A DNA stretch of 64,000 bases. It comes from Lentzea albidocapillata subsp. violacea. GTDB taxonomy: Bacteria > Actinomycetota > Actinomycetes > Mycobacteriales > Pseudonocardiaceae. The position numbers were made by a program, and so were the translations under genes. Shown piece after piece: positions 36,299 through 46,029 of the stretch (positions within the stretch are counted from its first letter, which is position 1; each line of letters starts with the position of its first letter). The DNA is taken from assembly GCF_900100275.1 (NCBI RefSeq), contig NZ_FNET01000005.1:310001-374000 (forward strand). Direction: 5' to 3'. The notes under the pieces are model-generated. The model saw only the letters and a program-made list of their open reading frames with translations. It was not told the origin of the DNA and searched no databases.

Positions 36299-37209
36299 AC
36301 CTTCGCGTCGCGGTAGTAACGCATGGCGCCGTTGTGCAACGGCACCGGCGACGTCTCGATGGCCGACCGCTGTTCGATCGTGCGGGCCGCCGAGTGCGCC
36401 TTCACCAGCTCGGGCTGCGCCTCGAACAGCTGCCGCACGAGCGCTTCGGCCACGTCGTCGGGCATCGACTCGTGGACGAGCAGGAAGTTGCGCACCACCA
36501 GCGTGATGACCGGCCCGGACTGCAGGTTGTAGATCGAGGCCGGCAGCGTCGCGGACCCGTACACGGGGAACTGCTGGCGGAACTGCGGCAGCTCGTCCTT
36601 CAGGTCGAGCATCCGCACGCCGAGGCCCTTGGTGAGGGCGGTGATCCTGCTCGTCGGCAGGCCGCCCGACCAGAAGAACGCGTCGAGCCTGCCCTCCTGC
36701 ATCTGCTGGGCGGAGTCGTCGAGGCCCAGGTTCACCGCCTGGGGCGTGACGTTCTCCGCCTGCAGCAGCCGGCTCGCGATGATCTCGACGCCCGACCCGA
36801 TGGCGCCGATCGACACGCGCAGTCCCGACAGCTCGCGCAGCTTCGTCACCGGCAGGTCGGCGCGGACGATGATCTGCAGGTAGTCGTCGTGCATGCGGGC
36901 CAGCGCACGCAACCGGTAGGCACCCTCGACGCCGTCGAGCGCGTCCGCCTGCGAGAAGCCGACCTGGGCCTGGTCGTTGACGAGCCGCCGGACGTTGTCC
37001 TTGGACCCGTCCGTGCGGACGACCTGGGGCCGCACGATGCCGAGCCGCCCGCTCCAGATGTCCGCGAGGCCGTTGCCGAGCGAGTAGTAGACGCCGCCCT
37101 CGCTGCCGGTGGCCATCGTGATCTTGGCGTCCGACACCGTGCTGCTACAGCCCGTCAGGACCGTCGCGGCGGTCAGCAGGCTCACGGCGGCATGCAGTCG
37201 TCCCAGCAC
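36295..37209 (-). CDS. TAXI-family solute-binding lipoprotein, no TRAP permease
   Basis: 304 aa. Lipobox VLTGC (Cys21). The TAXI-type binding fold is indicated by [67 protein letters not shown] and [21 protein letters not shown]. In transporters this protein delivers dicarboxylates or glutamate to a fused TRAP permease, but none is encoded nearby. The gene is convergent with the sensor kinase (4-bp overlap), next to gluABCD, which suggests a ligand-sensing role. Confidence 0.88.
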   Translation of the reverse strand: MLGRLHAAVSLLTAATVLTGCSSTVSDAKITMATGSEGGVYYSLGNGLADIWSGRLGIVRPQVVRTDGSKDNVRRLVNDQAQVGFSQADALDGVEGAYRLRALARMHDDYLQIIVRADLPVTKLRELSGLRVSIGAIGSGVEIIASRLLQAENVTPQAVNLGLDDSAQQMQEGRLDAFFWSGGLPTSRITALTKGLGVRMLDLKDELPQFRQQFPVYGSATLPASIYNLQSGPVITLVVRNFLLVHESMPDDVAEALVRQLFEAQPELVKAHSAARTIEQRSAIETSPVPLHNGAMRYYRDAKV

Positions 37210-37339
37210 CAGCGCATCGTGCCACGGGACAGGCGGGCCCTTGCACCCGACGAAGGTCCTGCCTGGTCAGCGCGCGGATGGGGCCGGCTTTGTGCGGTCC
37301 GCTCACGGAGGGCCACTGACCAGGGTTTATCGTGTTGGT

Positions 37340-38821
37340 GTGAGTACCGCGCAGGTTCGCAAGAGCTTCCAGATCCGCACGTTCGGGTGCCAGATGAACG
37401 TGCACGACTCCGAGCGGCTCGCCGGTCTGCTCGAAGACGCGGGATACGAGCGGGCCACCGAGGCCGAGCAGCCCGACGTCGTCGTCTTCAACACCTGCGC
37501 GGTCCGCGAGAACGCCGACAACAAGCTGTACGGCACGCTCGGCCATCTCGCCCCGCAGAAGACGGCGAACCCGGGCATGCAGATCGCGGTCGGCGGCTGC
37601 CTCGCGCAGAAGGACCGCAGCGAGATCGTCCGGCGCGCGCCGTGGGTGGACGTCGTGTTCGGCACCCACAACATCGGGTCGCTGCCGGTGCTGCTCGAAC
37701 GCGCCCGCCACAACGAAGAGGCGCAGGTCGAGATCCTCGACGCGCTGGAGACGTTCCCGTCGTCGCTGCCGGCCGCGCGTGACTCCGCCTACTCCGGCTG
37801 GGTGTCGATCTCGGTGGGCTGCAACAACACCTGCACGTTCTGCATCGTGCCGTCGTTGCGCGGCAAGGAGAAGGACCGCCGTCCCGGCGACGTGCTGGCC
37901 GAGGTGCAGACGCTCGTGGACGAGGGCGTACTGGAGGTGACGTTGCTGGGGCAGAACGTCAACTCGTACGGCGTCGAGTTCGGCGACCGGCTCGCGTTCG
38001 GCAAGCTGCTGCGCGCGTGTGGCGGGATCGACGGACTGGAGCGCGTGCGCTTCACCTCGCCGCACCCCAAGGACTTCACCGACGACGTCATCGCAGCCAT
38101 GGCCGAGACACCGAACGTGTGCCACAGCCTGCACATGCCGCTGCAGTCCGGTTCGGACCGACTACTCAAGGCGATGCGCCGTTCGTACCGCACCGAGAAG
38201 TACCTGGGGATCATCGACAAGGTCCGCGCCGCCATGCCGGACGCCGCGATCACCACGGACATCATCGTCGGCTTCCCCGGTGAGACCGAGGAGGACTTCC
38301 AGGGCACGCTCGACGTGGTGCGCCAGGCCCGTTTCTCGTCGGCGTTCACGTTCCAGTACTCGAAGCGCCCCGGCACCCCGGCCGCCGAGCTGCCGGACCA
38401 GTTGCCCAAGGCCGTCGTGCAGGAGCGCTTCGACCGGCTCGTGACGCTGCAGAACGAGATGACGCACTCGCTGAACATCGAGCAGGTCGGCCGCACGGTC
38501 GAGGTCCTCGTCGCCACCGGCGAGGGCAAGCGTGACGCCGAGACGCACCGCATGAGCGGCCGTGCGCGCGACGGCCGTCTCGTGCACTTCGCGCCGGGGA
38601 CGACGGTTCCGCGTCCCGGCGACGTCGTCGAGACGGTCGTGACGTACGCGGCCCCGCACTACCTCGTCGCGGACGGCGAACCGCTGTCGTGGCGCCGCAC
38701 CAAGGCCGGTGACCGTTCCGAGGCCGGCATCAAGCCCAAGACCGCGGGCATCGGCCTCGGTCTGCCGTCGTTCGGGACGCCCGAGCCGCTGCCCGCCGTC
38801 TCAGGGTGCGCAGCCCAGTGA
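37340..38821 (+). CDS. miaB: tRNA-2-methylthio-N6-dimethylallyladenosine synthase MiaB
   Basis: 493 aa from GTG 37340. UPF0004 domain with three cluster Cys ([21 protein letters not shown]), radical-SAM motif [11 protein letters not shown], and a C-terminal TRAM domain ([13 protein letters not shown].. [12 protein letters not shown]). Methylthiolates i6A37 in tRNA, acting after MiaA, which is encoded 2.7 kb downstream. Overlaps the following membrane-protein gene by 4 bp. Confidence 0.97.
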   Translation: MSTAQVRKSFQIRTFGCQMNVHDSERLAGLLEDAGYERATEAEQPDVVVFNTCAVRENADNKLYGTLGHLAPQKTANPGMQIAVGGCLAQKDRSEIVRRAPWVDVVFGTHNIGSLPVLLERARHNEEAQVEILDALETFPSSLPAARDSAYSGWVSISVGCNNTCTFCIVPSLRGKEKDRRPGDVLAEVQTLVDEGVLEVTLLGQNVNSYGVEFGDRLAFGKLLRACGGIDGLERVRFTSPHPKDFTDDVIAAMAETPNVCHSLHMPLQSGSDRLLKAMRRSYRTEKYLGIIDKVRAAMPDAAITTDIIVGFPGETEEDFQGTLDVVRQARFSSAFTFQYSKRPGTPAAELPDQLPKAVVQERFDRLVTLQNEMTHSLNIEQVGRTVEVLVATGEGKRDAETHRMSGRARDGRLVHFAPGTTVPRPGDVVETVVTYAAPHYLVADGEPLSWRRTKAGDRSEAGIKPKTAGIGLGLPSFGTPEPLPAVSGCAAQ

Positions 38822-39285
38822 GTGATGAGGACTTCTTGCGCAAGGAGATCGACGCGGTCGAGCACCAGGCGGCCAAGCGGATCGACCCCGGCACCGGCGC
38901 GCTCACGATCTCGATCGCGGTGCTGGCGTTGCTGGTGTCGCTGATCCTGCCGTGGGTCGGGGAGCACACGGGGCTGGCGGTCGTGCTCGGCGAGTCGGAA
39001 CTGCTCCTGCCACGGCTGTTCTCGTACCTCGCGCTGGGCGTCGGTGTGCTCGGTTCCGGCATCACGCTCGCGGTGCGGCGCTGGGGTCTCGCGTGGGTGT
39101 GCTCGCTGGGCCTGTTCGCGGGGTCGATCACCGGCGTGCTGTCGATCTGGACGCAGCAGACCACGACGAGCAACAAGGTGGTCGGTCCCGGCCCGGGGCT
39201 CGGCCTGATCATCGCGGCGATCGCGGTCATCGTCCTGCTGGTGAAGTGGGTGAAGATCGCGGCTTCGCGGCCGCCCCAGCTGTGA
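38818..39285 (+). CDS. Conserved actinobacterial membrane protein (Rv2732c-like)
   Basis: 155 aa, GTG 38818 overlapping the miaB stop. Four hydrophobic helices ([78 protein letters not shown]) after a charged N-terminus [24 protein letters not shown]. Same place and size as M. tuberculosis Rv2732c. Function unknown. Confidence 0.82.
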   Translation: MSDEDFLRKEIDAVEHQAAKRIDPGTGALTISIAVLALLVSLILPWVGEHTGLAVVLGESELLLPRLFSYLALGVGVLGSGITLAVRRWGLAWVCSLGLFAGSITGVLSIWTQQTTTSNKVVGPGPGLGLIIAAIAVIVLLVKWVKIAASRPPQL

Positions 39286-39329
39286 CGCATGCCGACTAGA
39301 AAGTGCCGCATTGCCCGCTGGAAACGCCT

Positions 39330-39362
39330 GAGGGCCCCTCTCCGCACGGGAGAGGGGCCCTC
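39330..39362. terminator. Hairpin terminator between convergent genes
   Basis: 14-bp perfect stem GAGGGCCCCTCTCC with a GCACG loop, between the miaB-linked membrane-protein gene and the DUF349 gene. Confidence 0.87.
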
Positions 39363-39375
39363 GGCGCGTCACGAA

Positions 39376-40722
39376 CTAACGGGTCGCCAGCGCCTGCTCA
39401 GCGGCGGCGAGCCACTCGCGCCACTGGGCGGCCTGCGCCTCGGCCTGCTCGATGCGGCGCTTGTCGCCCGCGGCACGGGCCTTCGCGGCCTGCGCCTCGA
39501 ACTGCTCCACGCGCTCGCGGAACTGCGCCACCCTGGCCTCGGCCTCGGGGTCGGACCGGCGCCACTGGGCGTCGACGGCGCCGCGGACCCTCTCCTCGAT
39601 GGCGCGGAGCTTGCCCTCGAGCTCACGAATGCGCTCGCGCGGCACCTTGCCGATCGCGTCCCAGCGCTCCTGGATCTTGTAGAGCTGGTTGCGCGCCGTC
39701 TCGAGGTCGCCCGCCGGGTCGATGCCCTCGGCCTCGGCGAGCAGCTCCTCCTTCAGCTTCGCGTTGGCCGTGAACTCGGCGTCCCGCTCGCTGAACGCCT
39801 CGGAACGCTTCTGGAAGAACGCGTCCTGCGCGGCCCGGAAACGCTGCCACAGCGCGTCGTCGGCCTCCTTGGGCGCACGCCCGGCGGCCTTCCACTCGAC
39901 CATGAGCTCCTTGTAACGACCGGCCGTGGTGCCCCAGTCGTCGGAGTCGACGAGCTTCTCGGCCTCCTCGACCAGCGACTGCTTGGAGGTCTTCGCCACC
40001 GAACGCTGGCGGTCGAGGTCCGCGAAGTGCGAGCCGCGACGGCGGTTGAACGCGTCGCGCGCCTTCGAGAACCGGCGCCACAGCTGCTCGTCGGTCTTGC
40101 GGTCGACGCCGCGGATGGTCTTCCACTCGTCGAGGATCTGGCGCAGCCGGTCGCCCGCGACCTTCCACTGGGTCGACTCGTTCGCGATCGACTCGGCCTC
40201 GTCGACCAGCGCCTGCTTGCGCGCCACGGACTGGGCTCGGGCGGCCTCCTTGGCCTCCTTCGCCTTCTCCATGCCGGCCTCCGCCTGGACCAGCACGTAC
40301 TCGACGCGGGCGGCCAGCGCCTTGAGGTCACCGACGACGGCGGCCTCGGCGAGCTGCTCCTTGACGTGCTTCGCGCTGGTCAGGGCGTGCTTGGGGTCGC
40401 CGGCGCCGGACTTGAGCCGCGACACGTGCAGCTCGACCTCGGTGCGCAGGTCGTCGAAGCGCCGCGCGAAGTGCGCGAGACCCTCGACCGGCTCACCGGC
40501 CTGCCACGACCCGACAGCACGTTCGCCGTCCTCGGTCTTCACGTACACGGTGCCGTCGGCGTCCACGCGCCCCCAGCGGTCAGGGTGGTCCGACGCCACG
40601 GGGACGGCCGGAGGCGTCGCCTGCGCGGTCTCCTTCGGCGTTTCCTCGACCACACCCTCGGCTGCAACCTCCACGGGGGTGGCCATGGCCACGGCCTCCG
40701 GTGTGCTGTCCTGCTCCGACAT
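39376..40722 (-). CDS. DUF349 repeat protein (Rv2731-like)
   Basis: 448 aa, ATG 40722 preceded by GGGAGGAA. An Ala/Thr/Val-rich N-terminus is followed by helical DUF349 units with the recurring W-K-x-A/R and LWRRF/LWQRFRAAQDAFFQKR pattern (for example EQLWRRFSKARDAFNRR and DALWQRFRAAQDAFFQK), and a coiled-coil C-terminus. M. tuberculosis has a similar gene (Rv2731) at this place. The role in bacteria is unclear; E. coli YccF-type names do not apply. Soluble, probably a nucleic-acid- or ribosome-associated scaffold (speculative). Confidence 0.85.
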   Translation of the reverse strand: MSEQDSTPEAVAMATPVEVAAEGVVEETPKETAQATPPAVPVASDHPDRWGRVDADGTVYVKTEDGERAVGSWQAGEPVEGLAHFARRFDDLRTEVELHVSRLKSGAGDPKHALTSAKHVKEQLAEAAVVGDLKALAARVEYVLVQAEAGMEKAKEAKEAARAQSVARKQALVDEAESIANESTQWKVAGDRLRQILDEWKTIRGVDRKTDEQLWRRFSKARDAFNRRRGSHFADLDRQRSVAKTSKQSLVEEAEKLVDSDDWGTTAGRYKELMVEWKAAGRAPKEADDALWQRFRAAQDAFFQKRSEAFSERDAEFTANAKLKEELLAEAEGIDPAGDLETARNQLYKIQERWDAIGKVPRERIRELEGKLRAIEERVRGAVDAQWRRSDPEAEARVAQFRERVEQFEAQAAKARAAGDKRRIEQAEAQAAQWREWLAAAEQALATR

Positions 40723-40892
40723 CGCCGGTTCCTCCCATCTGACGCCCGTGCCTGCCACGGGCGCCCCGCCGTTGGCGGGGCCGATGCAATACGGGCGCTG
40801 GAGGGTCTCCCGTCCCCAGTTCCCCGCGCGCATTCAAACAGGTCAGAGCTCGACTCGGTACTGGGAGTCCACGATAGGTAGCCTCGTTCGTT

Positions 40893-41573
40893 GTGATCAC
40901 CCGCGCTGTGGTGGTGCCGCACCCACCCCTTCTGGTGCCAGAACTGGTCGTGGGAGCCGCCGCCGAGACCGAGCCCGTGCGCGCCGCAACCCTTGCCGCA
41001 GCAGGAAAACTGCCCGGTCCGTGGGTCGCGGTGGCGGTGGGCGACGGCGGTCGTGCTACGTACGTGCCACCGTTGTCGGGAACTTTTCTCGGTTATGGGG
41101 TCGATTTGCCTGTGTCACTCGGCGGTGACCTGCCGCCGGACGCCCGCATTCCGTTGCCTGTGCTGATCACCGCGTGGCTTCGGGAACGCTGCGCGGTCGA
41201 GGTGTCACGCGTTGAACTCGTTCCCCGTGACCTGCCTGCCTCCGACTGTGTCTCGTTTGGACAACAACTCGCGGCGGAGGAGTGCGGACTGCTGGTCCTC
41301 GGTGACGGCTCCACCCGCCACGGTCCCCGCTCGCCCGGTTCCGACGACGAGCGTTCGGGACCTTTCGACTCTTCGGTCCACACCGCGCTGGCGACCGCCG
41401 ATGTGGACGGCCTGCTCGGCCTCGACCTCGAACTCGCCCGCGAACTGGGCGCGCAGGGCCGTGCGGCGTGGCAGGTCCTCGCCGGCGTGCCCGGACCGTG
41501 GCACTGCTCCGGAGCCGAGTTCTTCGCACCGTTCGGCGTGGGCTACCACGTCGCTGTCTGGGAGCGCCCTTGA
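40893..41573 (+). CDS. Extradiol-dioxygenase-fold protein (Rv2728c-like)
   Basis: 226 aa, GTG start. [13 protein letters not shown] at the N-terminus and [29 protein letters not shown] later resemble class III extradiol dioxygenase LigB folds, with His in PHPP and TRHGP. The equivalent of Rv2728c in the conserved miaB-miaA block. The metal ligands are only partly recognisable, so enzymatic activity is doubtful. Overlaps miaA by 4 bp. Confidence 0.78.
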   Translation: MITRAVVVPHPPLLVPELVVGAAAETEPVRAATLAAAGKLPGPWVAVAVGDGGRATYVPPLSGTFLGYGVDLPVSLGGDLPPDARIPLPVLITAWLRERCAVEVSRVELVPRDLPASDCVSFGQQLAAEECGLLVLGDGSTRHGPRSPGSDDERSGPFDSSVHTALATADVDGLLGLDLELARELGAQGRAAWQVLAGVPGPWHCSGAEFFAPFGVGYHVAVWERP

Positions 41574-42478
41574 TCACGCCCATCGCCGTCGTCGGACCCA
41601 CCGCGACCGGCAAGTCCGACCTCGCCGTCGCGCTCGCGGAGCGGTTCGGGGGAGAGGTCGTCAACGCCGACGCCATGCAGCTCTACCGGGGCATGGACAT
41701 CGGCACGGCGAAGATGCCCGTGTCCGAGCGCCGGGGTGTGCCGCACCACCTGTTCGACGTCCTGTCCGTCACCGAGACCGCGTCCGTGGCCGCCTACCAG
41801 CGGGAGACGCGGGCCGTCATCGAGGACCTGCTCGCGTCCGGGCGCCCGCCGATCCTCGCCGGGGGTTCGGGGCTTTACGTGCAGGCGGTGCTCGACGACC
41901 TCAAGTTCCCCGGCACCGACGACGCCGTGCGCCTGCGTTTCGAGGCCGAACTGGCTTCGTCGGGCTCCGAGGCGTTGCACCGGCGCCTGCAGGAGCTCGA
42001 CCCCGCCGCCGCGATCGCGATCCTGCCGTCCAACGGCCGTCGCATCGTGCGCGCGCTGGAGGTCATCGAGCTGACGGGGCAACCGTTCTCCGCGAACCTC
42101 CCCAAGCCCGGCCCCGCGCGCTACGGCACCGTCCAGATCGGCGTCGACCGCGAGGTGTCCGAACTGGACGCGCGGGTCGACCTGCGCGTCGACCAGATGT
42201 TCGCGGGCGGCCTGGAGGCCGAGGTGCGCGCCCTCGTCCGGATCGGCCTGCGCGACGGCAAGACCGCCTCACGCGCCCTGGGGTACCAGCAGGTGCTGTC
42301 CGCAATGGACGGAGCGTGCACGATCGACTTCGCCGCGGAGGAGACCAAACGCGCCACCCGCCGGTTCGTGCGGCGGCAGCGGTCGTGGTTCCGGCGTGAC
42401 CAGCGCATCACCTGGCTCGACGGTGCTCGCCCTGATCTTTTGGAAGCCGCCGGTAATCTGGTCCCGTGGAGTTCGTGA
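41570..42478 (+). CDS. miaA: tRNA dimethylallyltransferase MiaA
   Basis: 302 aa, TTG start overlapping the previous stop (TTGA). P-loop [14 protein letters not shown], substrate-binding [49 protein letters not shown]. Adds the dimethylallyl group to A37 of UNN-reading tRNAs; MiaB then methylthiolates it. Overlaps dapF by 13 bp. Confidence 0.96.
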   Translation: MITPIAVVGPTATGKSDLAVALAERFGGEVVNADAMQLYRGMDIGTAKMPVSERRGVPHHLFDVLSVTETASVAAYQRETRAVIEDLLASGRPPILAGGSGLYVQAVLDDLKFPGTDDAVRLRFEAELASSGSEALHRRLQELDPAAAIAILPSNGRRIVRALEVIELTGQPFSANLPKPGPARYGTVQIGVDREVSELDARVDLRVDQMFAGGLEAEVRALVRIGLRDGKTASRALGYQQVLSAMDGACTIDFAAEETKRATRRFVRRQRSWFRRDQRITWLDGARPDLLEAAGNLVPWSS

Positions 42479-43287
42479 AGGGGCACGGCACGGAGAACGA
42501 CTTCGTCGTCCTGCCCGACCTCGATGACCAGCTGGACCTGACCGTCGCCCGCGTGCAGGCGCTGTGCGACCGGCAGCGCGGCCTGGGCGCGGACGGCGTG
42601 CTGCGCGTCGTGCGGGCCGGCGGCGAGTCCGGTGCCGAGTGGTTCATGGACTACCGCAACGCCGACGGCTCCATCGCCGAGATGTGCGGCAACGGCCTGC
42701 GCGTCTTCGCCCGCTACCTGGTCGACGCGGGCCACCAGCCCCAGGGCTCGTTCGTCGTCGCCACCCGCGCGGGCAACAAGACGGTCACCACGCACCCGGA
42801 CGGCTCCGTCACGAACGACATGGGCCCCGCACGGGTCACCGGCACGTCCATCGCCGCGGTCGGCGGCGCGGGCATCGGCGGCTTCGCGGTCGACGTCGGC
42901 AACCCGCACCTGGCGTGCGTCACCGACCTCCCGGTGAGTAGCTTCGACCTGACCGTGCCGCCCGGCTTCGACCCGGTGATGTTCCCGCACGGCGTGAACG
43001 TCGAGCTCATCAACGTGATCGATGCCGAGTCGCCTCGCGGTGGCGCGCTGCGCATGCGCGTCTACGAGCGCGGCGTCGGCGAGACCCGCTCGTGCGGCAC
43101 CGGCACCGTCGCGTCCGTCGCCTCCTGGCTCGCGGGCCAGGGCAGGACCACCGGCTCGGCGACGGTCGACGTCCTCGGCGGCCAGGTCTTCGTGACCATT
43201 GAGCCGACGACGTCGACGCTCACCGGACCTGCCGTGCTCGTCGCCCGCGGCGAACTCGACAAGTCCTGGTGGGACGCCCTCGCGTGA
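42466..43287 (+). CDS. dapF: Diaminopimelate epimerase
   Basis: 273 aa, GTG start. The two catalytic Cys are in [14 protein letters not shown] and [14 protein letters not shown]. Interconverts LL- and meso-diaminopimelate for lysine and peptidoglycan. The last base pairs fall in a 25-bp palindrome shared with the end of the convergent SMP-30 gene. Confidence 0.96.
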   Translation: MEFVKGHGTENDFVVLPDLDDQLDLTVARVQALCDRQRGLGADGVLRVVRAGGESGAEWFMDYRNADGSIAEMCGNGLRVFARYLVDAGHQPQGSFVVATRAGNKTVTTHPDGSVTNDMGPARVTGTSIAAVGGAGIGGFAVDVGNPHLACVTDLPVSSFDLTVPPGFDPVMFPHGVNVELINVIDAESPRGGALRMRVYERGVGETRSCGTGTVASVASWLAGQGRTTGSATVDVLGGQVFVTIEPTTSTLTGPAVLVARGELDKSWWDALA

Positions 43288-43310
43288 ACTGATATCCGAT
43301 ATATCAGTTC
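43286..43310. repeat. 25-bp AT-rich palindrome spanning two convergent stop codons
   Basis: Exact 10-bp arms GAACTGATAT/ATATCAGTTC around CCGAT. The dapF TGA (43285-43287) and the SMP-30 TGA (43306-43304) each fall in one arm; the intergenic gap is only 16 bp. A GATATATC core is at 43298-43305. Confidence 0.75.
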
Positions 43311-44215
43311 AGCTTGTAGATCTCGATCTTCCCGAGCCTGTCCGGCTTGACCACGCTCGGATTCGAATCCGGCGCCGTCAGGCACACGAGGTGGTCGTCG
43401 ACGACCGCGACGGCGAACACCGTCTGCGTGGTCTCGACCCGATGCGTGATCTTGCCGCCCTCGGTCACCCGGAACGCCGCCGGCTGCAACGCCGGCGCCA
43501 CCCACACGCCGTCCCCGTCGCCCGCGATCCCGTCCGGCGCGATCCCGAACTCCTTCACATCGGCCCACACCCTGCGGTTTTGCAACGATCCGTTGCGGTC
43601 GACCGAAAACGAAGTGAGTCTGAATGCAACGGTCTCGGCCACCACCAATATATTGCCGCTCTCGGACTCGCCCGTCGGGTCGGGCAGCAGCGCCATGCCG
43701 TTCGGGAACTTGAGGTCCTCGGCGACCACGCTGACGGAGCCGTCGGGCTGGACGAGCGCGAGCGCGGCGCCCTGCGGGTCGAAGTCCGGTTCGAGCAGTC
43801 GCGGGATGCCGACGTCGTCGATCAGGCCGTGCAGGTCGAAGCCGAAGTTGCCGACGTACGCGCGGCCCTCGCCGTCGACGAGCATGTCGTTGGCGTGGAA
43901 GGTCGCGATATCCGATATATCGGCGTGCAGGACCAACGCCCTGTTTCCGGGGGCGTCCCCTTCGAGGCGGCGGACCGTCCGGTCGAGCATCGACACGACG
44001 AGCAGGCGTCCGTCGGGCAGCCAGCCGAGGCCCGAGGGCTGGCCGTCGAACGCGACGACGACCTCGTCCTCACCTGTCGTCAGGTCCAGGGCGTGCACTT
44101 CGCCCGCGTAGAAGTCGGAGTAGAAGAGGCGGCCGTCGGGGCCGCGTCGCGGTCCCTCGCCGAAGTGGAGACCGTCGCGCAGCACCGTGGTGCGTGCTTT
44201 TTGTGCCTCAGCCAT
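43304..44215 (-). CDS. SMP-30/gluconolactonase family protein
   Basis: 303 aa, six-bladed propeller. The metal-binding residues expected of SMP-30 enzymes are visible: FGEGPRRGPDGRLFYSD (Glu), FHANDMLVDGEGRAYVGNFG (Asn), FPNGMALLPD (Asn) and APDGIAGDGDGVWVA (Asp). It probably opens a sugar lactone. The ATG overlaps the stop of the exporter gene by 8 bp, so the two form one operon. Two AT-rich palindromes lie inside the coding sequence and each uses the rare ATA codon. Confidence 0.88.
   Translation of the reverse strand: MAEAQKARTTVLRDGLHFGEGPRRGPDGRLFYSDFYAGEVHALDLTTGEDEVVVAFDGQPSGLGWLPDGRLLVVSMLDRTVRRLEGDAPGNRALVLHADISDIATFHANDMLVDGEGRAYVGNFGFDLHGLIDDVGIPRLLEPDFDPQGAALALVQPDGSVSVVAEDLKFPNGMALLPDPTGESESGNILVVAETVAFRLTSFSVDRNGSLQNRRVWADVKEFGIAPDGIAGDGDGVWVAPALQPAAFRVTEGGKITHRVETTQTVFAVAVVDDHLVCLTAPDSNPSVVKPDRLGKIEIYKLN
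43645..43657. repeat. AT-rich palindrome copy inside SMP-30 coding sequence
   Basis: CAATATATTG (43646-43655), read on the minus strand as AAT ATA TTG (Asn-Ile-Leu) in GNILVV. Confidence 0.6.
43905..43923. repeat. AT-rich palindrome copy inside SMP-30 coding sequence
   Basis: Perfect CCGATATATCGG (43912-43923) preceded by GATATC; read on the minus strand as GAT ATA TCG GAT ATC (Asp-Ile-Ser-Asp-Ile). Confidence 0.65.
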
Positions 44216-45449
44216 GGGCCTCGACGCTAGCCGTGGCCGGCAGGTCCCGCATAGACCGCAACGGCGAGAACAGCACCCACCCCATCCCGGCCACCGAGCC
44301 GACGAGCGAGACCCACAGCGTCGGCACGATCCCGATCCACGAGCCGAGCCCGCCGCCCAGCAGCGCGCCCAGCGGCGTCGTGCCCCACACCACCCAGCGG
44401 ATCGAGGCGTTCATCCGGCCCAGCAGGTGGTCAGGGCAGATCGCCTGCCGGTAGCTCACCTGGCCGACGTTGTAGACGACGACGCCGAACGCGCTGATCG
44501 CGAGCCCCGCCATCGCGAACGCGATGCCCCAGCCCGGCTCGGTGAACGGCATCAGCAACACGAACGGCCAGGTCAGCATCGGTACGAGCCAGATCAGCCT
44601 GGCCTGTCCGATCAGCACGCCGAGCCGGTGCGCGACCATCGCGCCGAGCACGCCGCCGACACCGCTTGCGCTGAAGACCAGGCCCGCCGTGCCCTCGCTC
44701 AGCCCGGCGACCCGCAGCAGGAACAGCACGCTGACGGCGTTCTGGATGCCGTGGAAGAAGTTCGACGTGCCGGTGCAGGCCACGATCTTGCGCAGGGTGG
44801 CGTTGCCGAAGACGAACCGCAGGCCTTCCATGACCTCGCGGCGCAGGTGTGGGTCGGGGTGGCGTTCCGGCACGGACTCCACGGTCCTGATCCGGAAGAG
44901 GAAGAACGCCGAGCTCAGGTAGCCGAGGCCGGTCGCGAGCACGCCGTTGGCCGCGCCGAGGAACTGCGCCACATAGCCGCCGATCGCCGGTCCCGACACC
45001 TCGGCCACGGACATGCTGGCCTGCAGCTTCGAGTTGCCTTCGACGAGCTGGTCGCGTCCCACCAGTGACGGCAGATAGGACTGGTAGGCGACGTCGAAGA
45101 AGACCGTGCACACGCCGATCGCCAGGCTCACGACGATGAGCTGCGGCAGGTCGAGGACCCCCAACCACCACGCGAGGGGCACGCTCAGCATCAGCGCGGC
45201 GCGGACGACGTCCATCGCGATCATCAGCGGCTTGCGGCGCATTCGGTCGACCCAGACGCCCGCGGGCAGTCCGATCAGCAGGAACGCCATCGTGCTCGCC
45301 GCCGCGAGCATGCCCATCTCGAACGGTGTCGCGTTCAGCACACCGGCCGCGAGCAGCGGTATGACCGTGATGCCCACGCTCGCGCCGAACTGGCTGATGG
45401 TGTCGCCGATCCACAGCCGGCGGAAGTCGTGATGCCCCCAAAGCGTCAT
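44208..45449 (-). CDS. MFS exporter (EntS-like family)
   Basis: 413 aa, about 12 helices. N-terminal WGHHDFRRLWIGDTISQFGASVG and the loop VWVDRMRRKPLMIAMD match the enterobactin-exporter/multidrug MFS group. ATG 45449. Overlaps the SMP-30 gene by 8 bp. Divergent from an ArsR regulator, with an inverted repeat in the 54-bp gap, so it is probably the regulator's target. Confidence 0.87.
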   Translation of the reverse strand: MTLWGHHDFRRLWIGDTISQFGASVGITVIPLLAAGVLNATPFEMGMLAAASTMAFLLIGLPAGVWVDRMRRKPLMIAMDVVRAALMLSVPLAWWLGVLDLPQLIVVSLAIGVCTVFFDVAYQSYLPSLVGRDQLVEGNSKLQASMSVAEVSGPAIGGYVAQFLGAANGVLATGLGYLSSAFFLFRIRTVESVPERHPDPHLRREVMEGLRFVFGNATLRKIVACTGTSNFFHGIQNAVSVLFLLRVAGLSEGTAGLVFSASGVGGVLGAMVAHRLGVLIGQARLIWLVPMLTWPFVLLMPFTEPGWGIAFAMAGLAISAFGVVVYNVGQVSYRQAICPDHLLGRMNASIRWVVWGTTPLGALLGGGLGSWIGIVPTLWVSLVGSVAGMGWVLFSPLRSMRDLPATASVEAHG

Positions 45450-45467
45450 GCCGGGGAGTCTGCGCCG

Positions 45468-45491
45468 AGTGATTGGAAACTGTCAATCACT
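45468..45491. promoter_or_regulatory. Operator-like inverted repeat between exporter and ArsR genes
   Basis: AGTGATTG-N8-CAATCACT, perfect 8-bp arms, in the middle of the 54-bp divergent gap. Twelve bases separate its end from the ArsR start, so binding would block both promoters. Confidence 0.7.
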
Positions 45492-45503
45492 TAGACTGGG
45501 CGC

Positions 45504-46004
45504 GTGCCACTCTCCCGGAAGCGACGTCCCGCGACGAGCGAGGAAGCCGCGGCTCTGAGCTCTGACCTGCGGCTGCGGATGATCCGCATGACCTTCGACC
45601 GCCCGCTCACCAACAAGGAGCTGGCGCAGCGCCTGGGCAAGGACCCCGCCACGACGCTGCACCACGTGCGCAAGCTCGTCGCCGCCGGATTCCTGGAGGC
45701 GATGCCGTCCCGCGCGGGCAACCGGGGGGCCAAGGAGATCCCCTATCGGTCGACAGGGCTGTCCTGGCAGCTCGACAACAGCGAAAATGCGGTCGCCGTC
45801 GGCGAGGCGATGCTGCACGCTTTCCTCGGCGAGGTCGCCGACATCGGGCTCAGTGACGTGGATCAGAGCCGTCTGGTCGTCACCGTCGACCCCGAGGAAC
45901 TAAAGCAGCGGCTCGCGTCGTTGATGGATGAGCTGGCCGCGCAACCGGTCAAGCCGGATGTTCCCCGTGTGGCGATCTACCTCGCGGTGTATCCGGGGGA
46001 CTAA
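45504..46004 (+). CDS. ArsR-like helix-turn-helix regulator
   Basis: 166 aa, GTG start. Winged helix: SSDLRLRMIRMTF, LTNKELAQRLGKDPATTLHHVRKLVAAGFLE, followed by a C-terminal domain of about 85 residues (WQLDNSENAVAVGEAML, VVTVDPEELKQRLASLMDELAAQ) seen in ArsR/HTH_20 sensors of small molecules. No metal-binding CxC motif. Likely represses the divergent exporter and itself through the inverted repeat. Confidence 0.87.
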   Translation: MPLSRKRRPATSEEAAALSSDLRLRMIRMTFDRPLTNKELAQRLGKDPATTLHHVRKLVAAGFLEAMPSRAGNRGAKEIPYRSTGLSWQLDNSENAVAVGEAMLHAFLGEVADIGLSDVDQSRLVVTVDPEELKQRLASLMDELAAQPVKPDVPRVAIYLAVYPGD

Positions 46005-46029
46005 CTGTCCGTGGGACGATGAAGGGCAA

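Noticed and set aside
40740..40800. GC-rich hairpins before the DUF349 gene as an attenuator
   Set aside because: Such hairpins are expected by chance at this composition, and no leader peptide or U-tract is present.
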